64,000 nt of DNA from Limnochordia bacterium (GTDB lineage Bacteria; Bacillota; Limnochordia; Darwinibacteriales; DTU012), in contig SKHL01000030.1 in NCBI GenBank assembly GCA_007116995.1, positions 28,589-92,588 of the forward strand. The letters are read 5' to 3'. Both the position numbers and the translations under genes were made by a program. Below, piece by piece: positions 41,150 through 48,901 of the stretch (positions are counted from its first letter, which is position 1; every line of letters starts with the position of its first letter). The notes under the pieces were generated by a model. It was not told the DNA's origin, did no database searches, and saw nothing but the letters and a program-made list of their open reading frames with translations.

Positions 41150-41797
41150 CTATCTCCGAAACCCACCCGAACAATATAACGTCTTATATGAATCAGCCTC
41201 ACGAAACATTTCCCCAAGATTCTCCCGGACAAAATCTGGGTACATATTCGTGATCTGATATTCTTCACAACCACACTTCTCCGCAATCTCTTTTAATGTA
41301 CCGACTCTCTTCTGATTAAGATATACATTCCGACCCATAACGACCAACTCATTATACTCATACGGAAATACATAACTCTTCACCATATCCACTTTAATCG
41401 ACCAGTCTTCGTTATAATCATCATAGTAATCCCCATCAATCGACTCTCCACACAGACACTTCTGATCGTCACACCAATACTCAAACTTAAACATTCGACC
41501 CTCATGTTCGAACATACAATGTTTCTCCGTATCCGGAAACGAGTGATACAACTCCTGTAGTCTCGTTAGGGTGATAACCATCTGATGAGCACCATAACTA
41601 AACTCACCCATATGTTCTGAGTACTCCTCTTTCCAGTCACTATCCACTGACTCCTTCGAGTAGTACACTATCATAGCAGTCTTTCGTATATCATTTTCCG
41701 GATCACTATACGACATCCCCGAGTCCCTACCGTACACACTTTCTCTCATCTCCACTTTCCATAAAGGAAAGTGAGTGTTCGCAACTTCCCTATTCAT
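41150..41797 (-). CDS. hypothetical protein
   Basis: 215 aa, contains CDDQKCLCGES and a C-terminal KEIAEKCGCEEYQITNMY that may be an HTH. Unknown family. Confidence 0.5.
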   Translation of the reverse strand: MNREVANTHFPLWKVEMRESVYGRDSGMSYSDPENDIRKTAMIVYYSKESVDSDWKEEYSEHMGEFSYGAHQMVITLTRLQELYHSFPDTEKHCMFEHEGRMFKFEYWCDDQKCLCGESIDGDYYDDYNEDWSIKVDMVKSYVFPYEYNELVVMGRNVYLNQKRVGTLKEIAEKCGCEEYQITNMYPDFVRENLGEMFREADSYKTLYCSGGFRR

Positions 41798-41930
41798 CTG
41801 ATACCCTCCCTATATCTATCCTATATTTCTTAATCATATCCATAGTATCCAGTAACCTACCATGTTCCGGCTCCTTCTTATCGAATAGAGAAACTGTAAT
41901 TTCCTTATCCTCACTCAATACCTCAGACAC
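41790..41930 (-). CDS. small hypothetical protein
   Basis: 46 aa from GTG; acidic, overlaps the next gene by 8 bp. Unknown. Confidence 0.5.
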   Translation of the reverse strand: MSEVLSEDKEITVSLFDKKEPEHGRLLDTMDMIKKYRIDIGRVSDE

Positions 41931-41967
41931 CAGAACCTCTTTAGTCTATGTACTCGAACGACTCTTT

Positions 41968-42150
41968 TTATTTATGATCCTTAGAATATACTAACTTTTC
42001 TTCTACAACATCCCAGACTTCTCTGTAATCAGTTATTTGAGAATCAGTACAAGCAATCGCTTCTTCTAATGTCTCAAACCTCCCGCAACAATCAGTCATT
42101 CCTCCGAGAGGGTAATAGTGTTCATAAGAAAAAACATAGTATCTATTCAT
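41968..42150 (-). CDS. small hypothetical protein
   Basis: 60 aa from ATG at 42150 after GGAGGATTC. GRFETLEEAIACTDSQ pattern resembles small phage proteins of unknown role. Confidence 0.5.
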   Translation of the reverse strand: MNRYYVFSYEHYYPLGGMTDCCGRFETLEEAIACTDSQITDYREVWDVVEEKLVYSKDHK

Positions 42151-42586
42151 AATTAGAATCCTCCTCAAGTGAATCTATCCTCTTGACAATACCTATCTCT
42201 ACATGTCTGATCGTCCTATTCTTTAAACCCTGTAACTCTTTAATTACTGTATCTACACCATATTCAAACTCTGATAACTCCTTACCACTTATAATACTGT
42301 CATTTTGTACAGTATGACCAAAACTATCAACGATACCTGATAACCGTCTCCACTGATCAAATAAAACCCTATCTCCCCTAACCTTATACTCAACGTCTTC
42401 CATTAACTTCAACATACCATGTAACCAAGCACACGCCCACGAACCTTTTTTACCATCAATGTTAAGTTTATACGAAACCCCATGAAACGACTGGTTACTC
42501 ACACCCCCAACAATCCCAATCTTATTTTTAAAACTAGGGTCAAAAGTTTTCACTATCTTGACCTTACTACCCACCCGATACGACAT
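42143..42586 (-). CDS. protein with N-terminal KOW/SH3-like barrel
   Basis: 147 aa. YRVGSKVKIVKTFDPSFKNK then GIVGGV resembles KOW. C-terminal helices. Possibly RNA or polymerase binding. Confidence 0.5.
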   Translation of the reverse strand: MSYRVGSKVKIVKTFDPSFKNKIGIVGGVSNQSFHGVSYKLNIDGKKGSWACAWLHGMLKLMEDVEYKVRGDRVLFDQWRRLSGIVDSFGHTVQNDSIISGKELSEFEYGVDTVIKELQGLKNRTIRHVEIGIVKRIDSLEEDSNYE

Positions 42587-42601
42587 TATACCGACTCCTC
42601 C

Positions 42602-42991
42602 CTAGTCTATATACTTAATAGCGTCCGTTTTTCGAAATATCCCAAACCCCCCAATTTCTATCTCATCAAACACAATAACCTCAGAGTCTTCTCTTAACGG
42701 TGGTTTAGCGAGAAACGAAGCCCCTATAACATACCCTTTTAAGTCACCAAGATCCTGAAGTTTTGACTCATTAATGTCTACTACCACTTCTCCTTTCTCT
42801 AAATCATACTCCTCTACAATACCAACAGGTTCCATAATCCTATCAGGGTCATAACTATACCCTAAATATACGGACTTCCTAGTAGACTCATCCATATTTG
42901 AGATAGACTCTCTAAGTGCTTTTTCCGTAATCATGTACCCATTCGAGTTTACCCTGTCCGGTTTCGTCACTGTTTTCAGTATAACCCTCAC
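42602..42991 (-). CDS. hypothetical, prohead-protease-like fold possible
   Basis: 129 aa. VNSNGYMITEKALRESI and EPVGIVEEYDLEKGEVVVDI faintly resemble the S78/U9 prohead protease opening, but no catalytic residues can be placed. GTG start overlaps the previous stop. Confidence 0.4.
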   Translation of the reverse strand: MRVILKTVTKPDRVNSNGYMITEKALRESISNMDESTRKSVYLGYSYDPDRIMEPVGIVEEYDLEKGEVVVDINESKLQDLGDLKGYVIGASFLAKPPLREDSEVIVFDEIEIGGFGIFRKTDAIKYID

Positions 42992-43308
42992 TATACCGAC
43001 CCCCTCAAAATAACTCTAATACTTTCAGCCCCGATATGTACAGTATCCCCACAAACAATGTTAACGGGCTTATCAAACTCATACATCGGACTCACTGGAC
43101 AATCTCCAAACTCCCCAGCAAAAATCTTAAAATAATGTATCGAACGTTTCTCCCCATTATACGAAAACCTCATATCATTTACATTCTCAAGTACACCTAT
43201 ACCGTTTTCATCCACAGCAGTCCCAATATACATTATCTGTCTTCTATAATTCCCCAACAGTAATTCCTGACCGTCCTCATCAAATAAACCTAGCCAACAC
43301 CCCTCCAT
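42991..43308 (-). CDS. hypothetical protein
   Basis: 105 aa; ATG after an unusual run of nine G. Beta-rich. No recognised family. Confidence 0.5.
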   Translation of the reverse strand: MEGCWLGLFDEDGQELLLGNYRRQIMYIGTAVDENGIGVLENVNDMRFSYNGEKRSIHYFKIFAGEFGDCPVSPMYEFDKPVNIVCGDTVHIGAESIRVILRGSV

Positions 43309-43332
43309 TACCTTAAAACCCCCCCCCTTAGT

Positions 43333-43533
43333 TTATGTATCCTTAGACACTTCGTTCTTCTTATCCTTATGATCCCGCAACTGAGACTCAATAGAATCAA
43401 GTCTCTTCCACAATATATTCCTTTTAGCCTCAAACTCAGAAATCCGTATTCGATTCTGAACTTCTAACTCCCGTAACTCTAACCTATCAGACTCCAACTG
43501 TCTCTTTAGAAATTCCTCATGACTAATTATCAT
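43333..43533 (-). CDS. coiled-coil protein
   Basis: 66 aa, one long heptad helix (LESDRLELRELEVQNRIRIS). Confidence 0.55.
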   Translation of the reverse strand: MIISHEEFLKRQLESDRLELRELEVQNRIRISEFEAKRNILWKRLDSIESQLRDHKDKKNEVSKDT

Positions 43534-43571
43534 AGTATCTACTCCTTCCTTTCTCTATCATGATCTACTTC

Positions 43572-43757
43572 TTATATCTGAGGATGTGTATCCGTCTCCA
43601 TAACACGTAAAGTCGCTCTTCTAATCAATTCTTCCACATCATATCCCATTTCCGCCAACACAGCTTTCTTACAATACATCATACCTACACCAGATCTTCT
43701 CCGTACCTCTCTTACAATATCTTTAAAAATATCATCTGACACATTCCCATGAATCAT
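43572..43757 (-). CDS. EF-Ts N-terminal (UBA)-like protein
   Basis: 61 aa from ATG at 43757 after GGGAGG. IVREVRRRSGVGMMYCKKAV and GYDVEELIRRATL match the EF-Ts UBA domain signature (RxxTGAGMMDCKKAL...GD). That domain docks on EF-Tu. No nucleotide-exchange core is present, so it could be an EF-Tu-binding adaptor. Confidence 0.7.
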   Translation of the reverse strand: MIHGNVSDDIFKDIVREVRRRSGVGMMYCKKAVLAEMGYDVEELIRRATLRVMETDTHPQI

Positions 43758-43779
43758 AAACAGAAACCTCCCATCTGTA

Positions 43780-44016
43780 CTACTCCTTCCCCTCATATAA
43801 AGGATGTAATGGATGTTGAATCGCTCTAGGGTGTGTGATCTCATTCCCCTCTATATCCAACCGTTTCCCATCACGGTCAAACCAACCTTCACCACACCCC
43901 TCACAAATTGTAAAAAACATATGACCGACCGTACAATTCTCGTGATCCTTTAAGTCATTCTCTTCATTCTTACAGCCCCAAACCTCAACCGCACAATCCC
44001 AGCAAAAATCAGCCAC
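43780..44016 (-). CDS. zinc protein
   Basis: 78 aa from GTG; MADFCWDCAVEVWG and CEGCGEGWFDRDG, a common phage zinc-ribbon family. Confidence 0.6.
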   Translation of the reverse strand: MADFCWDCAVEVWGCKNEENDLKDHENCTVGHMFFTICEGCGEGWFDRDGKRLDIEGNEITHPRAIQHPLHPLYEGKE

Positions 44017-44035
44017 GTATCATCACCCTATCCAT

Positions 44036-44128
44036 CTGATAACTTAGTAGAATGAGAAAGTACAAACTGATAACTTAGTAGAATGAGAAAGTACAAACTG
44101 ATAACTTAGTAGAATGAGAAAGTACAAA
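44036..44128. repeat. exact 31-bp tandem triplication
   Basis: Three identical 31-bp units lie at 44036-44066, 44067-44097 and 44098-44128, inside the 3' part of a small membrane gene. The unit is not a multiple of three. Confidence 0.95.
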
Positions 44129-44220
44129 ATAACTCCCTCAGCCGAACTAACACCACTACTACTGATAATCGTAAGAGCTGTAATAAGTACCAACCAAGTC
44201 CCAATCACCTTCCACAACAT
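44044..44220 (-). CDS. small membrane protein, C terminus altered by repeats
   Basis: 58 aa from ATG after GGGGGGG. Membrane helices about 6-22 and 30-42. With a single repeat the frame would end as YQMDRVMIRG and overlap the start of the next gene; the extra two copies shift it to a Ser/Thr-rich tail. Confidence 0.55.
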   Translation of the reverse strand: MLWKVIGTWLVLITALTIISSSGVSSAEGVILYFLILLSYQFVLSHSTKLSVCTFSFY

Positions 44221-44303
44221 AAATACCCCCCCCTAATTTACCATCAGCGTACGTCCTACACCCTGAAACAAAAGAAGGTATACAATCATATACCTTCACA
44301 ATA

Positions 44304-44957
44304 TTAACCACCTATAGAGACCGTACTTACGTCCAGTAACGTAGTCTTATGATCCTTCACCTCATACACCTGAGTCGCATACTCCACAATTCTCGGATCA
44401 TGAGTTACCAATAAAACCTTCAGACCATTCGTCTTACAGAACTCCAATAAGAACGACATAAAATAGGGCATCCGATTATTCGAGATAGCAGAAAACCCTT
44501 CATCTACAAACAGAACAGGATACGCCTCATAATGAAGAATAAAGAAAAATTGAAGAATACATCCCACGACCGTACGAATACCCATCCCATTTTTCTTAAT
44601 ATCCGACTTGATCGTGACAATCTGACCGTTCTCTTCTCTCTTTTCGATAATCCATATAACCGCCTGATTATTCTCCAGAGAAATCTCACACGAGTAATCT
44701 TTATCATAAAAAATCGTAGAGATACCATAACTAATTAAATCCTGAATCTTACTGATAAACTTCGTAGACTCTTCATTAATTAACGTCTCTAAGTACGAAT
44801 AACCAGCCTGAGTATTCACAATCAATTCATTTAACGTCTCTAAGTCCTTCGTTTTATCCTCAATATCCTTTTTATTCTTCAAGTAATCCCGTTTCACTGA
44901 CTCAATCACCGATTGAAACGAGATTACCCGATCCAACGCACTTCGAAACTCAATCAT
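44304..44957 (-). CDS. SbcC/Rad50-like ATPase, C-terminal half
   Basis: 217 aa. A helical start (coiled coil), a signature-like KKNGMGIRTVVG (121-132), Walker B PVLFVDEGFS (147-156) and LLVTHD with the switch His (182-187). It lacks Walker A, which is in the separate gene at 47353-48687. Together they would make one Rad50-type ATP site and pair with SbcD. Confidence 0.8.
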   Translation of the reverse strand: MIEFRSALDRVISFQSVIESVKRDYLKNKKDIEDKTKDLETLNELIVNTQAGYSYLETLINEESTKFISKIQDLISYGISTIFYDKDYSCEISLENNQAVIWIIEKREENGQIVTIKSDIKKNGMGIRTVVGCILQFFFILHYEAYPVLFVDEGFSAISNNRMPYFMSFLLEFCKTNGLKVLLVTHDPRIVEYATQVYEVKDHKTTLLDVSTVSIGG

Positions 44958-44977
44958 AATAGATTCCCCTTTCTCAC

Positions 44978-45310
44978 TTACTTAAAGAATACATCGTCCT
45001 TTTCTACGTCCTCCCCCTCATTTACCTCACTTGAATGTAAGAACATATCAATCTCTTTCTCAATATCCGAAACCGACTCAACCAACTCGTCTCTCAGTCC
45101 ATGAAAGTACTGTACCGACTCTTCGAAGTTCTCTTTCCCAGTCAGCTTAAATAACTCCGCTAACTGTTCGTCAATATCCGTATTCACCGTCTTGACTTCT
45201 GACTCCAAAGATATTTTCTGGTTATTCAGATCTGTAACCATCTTCTGTAGATCGTTAAACTTCTTCTTCACTGACTCCATCTTTTCTAATACGTTAATAT
45301 TCTCACTCAT
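44978..45310 (-). CDS. coiled-coil protein
   Basis: 110 aa, heptads through about 5-95 (VTDLNNQKISLESEVKTVN). Directly before the Rad50 C-half; could be a part of the broken coiled-coil arm. Confidence 0.6.
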   Translation of the reverse strand: MSENINVLEKMESVKKKFNDLQKMVTDLNNQKISLESEVKTVNTDIDEQLAELFKLTGKENFEESVQYFHGLRDELVESVSDIEKEIDMFLHSSEVNEGEDVEKDDVFFK

Positions 45311-45330
45311 TAAATAACACCCCTATCTAA

Positions 45331-45531
45331 TTAGTTTTCTTCCTGACTAAACAGTAATCTTTTTAAGTGATCAGCCAACATAATATCCTGCACATAACTC
45401 CCACAACTATCCGGACGTTTCTTACTACCTAAAACACATCCTGTACCCGTGTTATCGTTAGGGTTATTCCTCCATCCACAATTCGAACAGATAGACCAGT
45501 CAACTGACCACTCTTCTTTCCTACCAAACAT
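45331..45531 (-). CDS. zinc-binding protein
   Basis: 66 aa; CSNCGWRN and later two Cys (GTGCVLG, DSCGSY). Small phage zinc protein. Confidence 0.55.
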   Translation of the reverse strand: MFGRKEEWSVDWSICSNCGWRNNPNDNTGTGCVLGSKKRPDSCGSYVQDIMLADHLKRLLFSQEEN

Positions 45532-45543
45532 CTACATATCCCC

Positions 45544-45651
45544 TTACCGCTTATTTTTTAATGTCATTAACCCTCCATCCTTAAGAAATTCCCGTAACAT
45601 CCAAACTTTACCCGTAAATTTGAAGATAATGATATTCTTTTTTTCACTCAT
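45544..45651 (-). CDS. small basic protein
   Basis: 35 aa; ATG overlaps the preceding stop (ATGA) and follows CGGAG. Basic, single amphipathic helix. Confidence 0.45.
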   Translation of the reverse strand: MSEKKNIIIFKFTGKVWMLREFLKDGGLMTLKNKR

Positions 45652-45860
45652 GAAATCAAACTCCGTAATTCTTTCTTCACGAGACCCGACTCCATCACAT
45701 ACTCCGGATACTTCTTTTCCTTACACTTTTGATAACAAACCTCAATAGCAGGAATTTTATCCTCCTTCTTAAGATCCTTTATATTACTATACGGACAATT
45801 ATCCAAACAGCACTCCCCTAAACCTGTTTTAAACATAATTCCACACGGTAATTTACTCAA
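45648..45860 (-). CDS. Cys-rich protein
   Basis: 70 aa from TTG after GGGAGGGGG. Eight Cys (ECCLDNC, CYQKC). Resembles a metal-cluster protein. Confidence 0.5.
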   Translation of the reverse strand: MSKLPCGIMFKTGLGECCLDNCPYSNIKDLKKEDKIPAIEVCYQKCKEKKYPEYVMESGLVKKELRSLIS

Positions 45861-45879
45861 ATTAAATCCCCCTCCCATT

Positions 45880-46050
45880 CTACTTCAAAATCTTATCCAT
45901 ATAACATTCCGTGATATAGACCTCAACACTAACCTTCACCTTATCCGGTTTTTTGTACTCCAATAAATATTTGATAAAATTTTCAGCCGACTGATAATAC
46001 GGGCACTCCTTTGTCATGATACAACTATCACACTGATCCATCATATCCAC
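45880..46050 (-). CDS. Cys-rich protein
   Basis: 56 aa from GTG at 46050 after GGGGGAGG. CDSCIMTKEC resembles the neighbouring Cys-rich protein. Confidence 0.5.
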   Translation of the reverse strand: MDMMDQCDSCIMTKECPYYQSAENFIKYLLEYKKPDKVKVSVEVYITECYMDKILK

Positions 46051-46066
46051 AGAAAGTAACCTCCCC

Positions 46067-46501
46067 CTACACCACCACACTCTTACTCCAAAAACCCGGC
46101 AATTTATCGTACTCTTTTATATTCTTATCCATATACTTCTGATACCGAATCGTACCATACTTGTCCAATCTCTCTTTCCTATGTTCTACGATATCCTTCA
46201 TCAAGTCATCCAGATCCGTGATAGGGTAGAAGTCCTTAACGAACCCTCTCTCCGAAACCTCCCGAGATTTTTCCGTCACACTCGTTAGTAGATTAAACCG
46301 ATAATCCAGATACGCCTTACCCCTATGATCACTAATCCGAATACTGTTCGAGACACCGTAATCCAGTTTCAAATACACACTATTACTCGAATAACTTTCG
46401 TACAACTGAACAATGAACCCTTCGTCCTTTAACCGTTCAATTAACGAAGTACACGCGTTCTTAATCAATGACCTACTCTTTTTCTTCTTAAACCGTACCA
46501 C
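46067..46501 (-). CDS. hypothetical basic protein
   Basis: 144 aa, Lys/Arg start then SIRISDHRGKAYLDYRFNLL. Known as a conserved unknown in phages by pattern. Confidence 0.5.
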   Translation of the reverse strand: MVRFKKKKSRSLIKNACTSLIERLKDEGFIVQLYESYSSNSVYLKLDYGVSNSIRISDHRGKAYLDYRFNLLTSVTEKSREVSERGFVKDFYPITDLDDLMKDIVEHRKERLDKYGTIRYQKYMDKNIKEYDKLPGFWSKSVVV

Positions 46502-46515
46502 AAATCGACACCCCC

Positions 46516-46782
46516 CTACTCCTCTTTTAAGATAGAATTCAACATACTATCAAACACCGAATCACCCGATTCCCCGAACTGTTCCTTAAACTCCCGATAC
46601 GACTTAAGACACACGACCTTATTACTACTATCTTTTTCAGACACACCTACAAGACAATCCAAGTTCCCAATAACCAATTCAGTCTGATCACGAGTATCCA
46701 CTACCCGAACCGTAACACTAGGAGATATCTCCTCCAAGATAACCCTTCGATACCAAGACCGAATCTTACTCAATATTCTCAT
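46516..46782 (-). CDS. hypothetical protein
   Basis: 88 aa, overlaps the zinc-ribbon gene by 4 bp. No recognised family. Confidence 0.5.
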   Translation of the reverse strand: MRILSKIRSWYRRVILEEISPSVTVRVVDTRDQTELVIGNLDCLVGVSEKDSSNKVVCLKSYREFKEQFGESGDSVFDSMLNSILKEE

Positions 46783-47186
46783 ACATCTCCCATCCTTATA
46801 GGGTATTTATACGGCAAATGAAACTCTTCCCCACAAGACACACACCGATACTTATGAATAAGCGGACCATAAGTCTCCACTAACTCCAGACACCCGTTAC
46901 AGTCATTTCCATGTTTCACGTCTAACAGATGATTCCCCGACTCTTTGTCAACCTCTACTACATGAGTACATATTTCCCAAGATTCTTCCCCAGAAATATT
47001 TACCTCTCTGACCTCTGTACCACAACCAACACAGAATCTATACTCTCCCAATAAAACCTCAGTACTACAATACTCACATAGTTTTTTGACACGAAATCCA
47101 CAACTAGGGCAGTACTTCCAATGTTCCGAAATTCCTTTCTTACATGAATAACAAAGCTTTAACGGACCTAGATTTACTCCCACCAA
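46779..47186 (-). CDS. double zinc-ribbon protein
   Basis: 135 aa. CYSCKK...CPSCG and CEYCS...CVGCG form a DZR pair, then CNGC and CVSCGEEF. Six knuckles in all. Nucleic-acid or protein scaffold. Confidence 0.65.
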   Translation of the reverse strand: MVGVNLGPLKLCYSCKKGISEHWKYCPSCGFRVKKLCEYCSTEVLLGEYRFCVGCGTEVREVNISGEESWEICTHVVEVDKESGNHLLDVKHGNDCNGCLELVETYGPLIHKYRCVSCGEEFHLPYKYPIRMGDV

Positions 47187-47218
47187 CTACAACCCCTCTC
47201 ATACCCATACTACCTCAA

Positions 47219-47314
47219 TTACATGTTCACAATCAGCATGTCCACTATACAAGACAGTACTCGACTCCTCCCACATAAGGGGCAGTTACATACACTACCC
47301 CTTATGTTCTTCAC
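47219..47314 (-). CDS. possible small zinc peptide
   Basis: 31 codons from GTG with CNCPLCGRS; weak ribosome binding site. A hairpin spans it. Doubtful. Confidence 0.3.
   Translation of the reverse strand: MKNIRGSVCNCPLCGRSRVLSCIVDMLIVNM
47274..47306. other. 9-bp stem hairpin
   Basis: CATAAGGGG and CCCCTTATG with a 15-nt loop. On RNA the 5' arm holds an AAGGGG site placed before an ATG TAA start-stop pair. Confidence 0.45.
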
Positions 47315-47352
47315 ACTGAATCCGACCAGAGTCTACACCACTAACTTCAAAA

Positions 47353-48687
47353 TTAGGGGTTATTCTTTTTCAGATCCGACTCACAGTACGGACATACTCC
47401 AATCTCTTCCTTAAAGGTACTAAACTCTTCTTCCTTATCTCTGTACTCTTTCTCCACTCTCCCCAACTCGTCTGTCTTTGTTTCTAAAGTACTCTTACGA
47501 TTCTTTACTCTCTGTATACAAGTTCCAAGCTCACCAACAGTTCCAATCTCTTTCTCTACAGTAGTAACCTTACCAGTAATACCAACCAAATCAATACCAT
47601 TAATCTTCTGCAATTTTCTATCTAGTTCATCTTGTAGTTCGTCCCTTTTCTGTATCCGTTTCTGCATCTTAGCTACATACGACTGTACAGAGATATATAC
47701 GGTACTTTTCGACTCAATCTCCATAACTACAGGAGAAATTTTCCCTAAACCACCTGATAAAAAATCACTCTCTTTCCGTACCTCTGACAACCTACCCAAA
47801 ACAAGACCCAATGACTTATTCTTTTTCTTGATCGTTCCTATACTCTTACCCACAGATACAAACGAAGAATATAGAGACTCTAGTTTATCGTACCTAGTAG
47901 AAACAGATTTCAAGTCTACCTGATCCAATTCTTTTTGAACCTGATCCAACTCTTCCTGTTTTACTCTCACCTTTTCCTTAAGACCCACAATCCTGTCAAT
48001 CAAAGTCTCTACTCTATTACAGTCATTAACCCGCTCGTTAAGAACAACAGACCTTTCATATACGTCCTTAAACCCCTTATTTTTCGTAATGAATTCTTCC
48101 TTTTCATTATTAACCGACTGGAGAGTATCAATCGAAGCGGTCAAAGAAACACTGTCCACAGATAACTTCTTAATGTCCGACTTCATGATTTTAAGTATCT
48201 CTAAATACTTATCACACGAAGATAGAGATAAGAATTCGTACAACTGACCCGAAGTACGATCCATCAAGAAAGGGTTCTTCCCCTGATCCCAGAAGTTAAC
48301 CCTCTCCATAACATTATTCGCCATCCTCACATCTGTAATTCTAAATAACTCCGAAATCTCTTCCAACTGATTCCGACCAACCTTTGTTACTTCCTTACCA
48401 CCATCAATCTTATACGCTGTTTTTGTACTCTTCTTCTCCGCATCCCTGCGAAAAATAAACGAGTGTTCCCCATTATCGATCCCTATAATAGACTGACCAC
48501 TACTTCCAACCCGTACATCCTCATCCGACCCAGAATTAAATAAAGCCGCAGTAATCGCTCGAAATATCGCAGACTTCCCCTCATTCGAACCACCCACAAC
48601 CACGTTCAACCCATCAACCAGATCCACCTTCGCATCCTCTAACGACTGAAAATCACGAATCCGAATCTTAAAATTATTATCAGACAA
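47353..48687 (-). CDS. SbcC/Rad50-like ATPase, N-terminal half
   Basis: 444 aa from TTG at 48687 after AGGAGGG. FKIRIRDFQSLEDAKVDL then Walker A GGSNEGKS (32-39), about 350 residues of coiled coil, and a C-terminal CPYCESDL zinc-hook half-site. It has no Walker B; that is in the gene at 44304-44957. Rad50 is thus split at the hook. The longer upstream frame is a different small gene. Confidence 0.82.
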   Translation of the reverse strand: MSDNNFKIRIRDFQSLEDAKVDLVDGLNVVVGGSNEGKSAIFRAITAALFNSGSDEDVRVGSSGQSIIGIDNGEHSFIFRRDAEKKSTKTAYKIDGGKEVTKVGRNQLEEISELFRITDVRMANNVMERVNFWDQGKNPFLMDRTSGQLYEFLSLSSCDKYLEILKIMKSDIKKLSVDSVSLTASIDTLQSVNNEKEEFITKNKGFKDVYERSVVLNERVNDCNRVETLIDRIVGLKEKVRVKQEELDQVQKELDQVDLKSVSTRYDKLESLYSSFVSVGKSIGTIKKKNKSLGLVLGRLSEVRKESDFLSGGLGKISPVVMEIESKSTVYISVQSYVAKMQKRIQKRDELQDELDRKLQKINGIDLVGITGKVTTVEKEIGTVGELGTCIQRVKNRKSTLETKTDELGRVEKEYRDKEEEFSTFKEEIGVCPYCESDLKKNNP

Positions 48688-48698
48688 CTCTATCCCTC

Positions 48699-48827
48699 CT
48701 ACCACGTAATCTTTACAATCTCCCTCAAAAGAATAAACCCTATAACCGCTAGAAAAATGATGATAATACCCAACGGAACCCCAATCAACCAGAGAACCCA
48801 GACCGGTATATAGATCCCTAGTTCCAT
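48699..48827 (-). CDS. small membrane protein
   Basis: 42 aa from ATG after GGTGGTGGGGG. One helix (WLIGVPLGIIIIFLAVIGF). Sits between recA-like and rad50 N-half. Confidence 0.6.
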   Translation of the reverse strand: MELGIYIPVWVLWLIGVPLGIIIIFLAVIGFILLREIVKITW

Positions 48828-48848
48828 AACCCCCACCACCTCCCATCT

Positions 48849-48858
48849 CTATATACGG
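48849..48858 (-). promoter_or_regulatory. CCGTATATAG element
   Basis: TTTTTTCCGTATATAGAG on the minus strand. Confidence 0.5.
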
Positions 48859-48892
48859 AAAAAACAAAAGACAGGATCACGAAACCCTGTCT
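48859..48892 (-). terminator. Rho-independent terminator
   Basis: AGACAGG/CCTGTCT stem followed by TTTTGTTTTTT. Confidence 0.75.
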
Positions 48893-48901
48893 CAAAGTAA
48901 T

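Noticed and set aside
44036..44128. Possible CRISPR array (three 31-bp repeats)
   Set aside because: The copies are directly adjacent without spacers and lie inside a coding frame, so this is a tandem duplication.
47187..47352. Continuation of Rad50 in another frame by frameshift
   Set aside because: A frame (FEVSGVDSGRIQCEEHKG) is open but starts without an initiation codon or a slippery site at the stop.
47353..48867. Upstream extension of the Rad50 N-half to 48867
   Set aside because: The extension overlaps a separate small membrane gene with its own ribosome binding site, and TTG at 48687 has AGGAGGG at correct distance.
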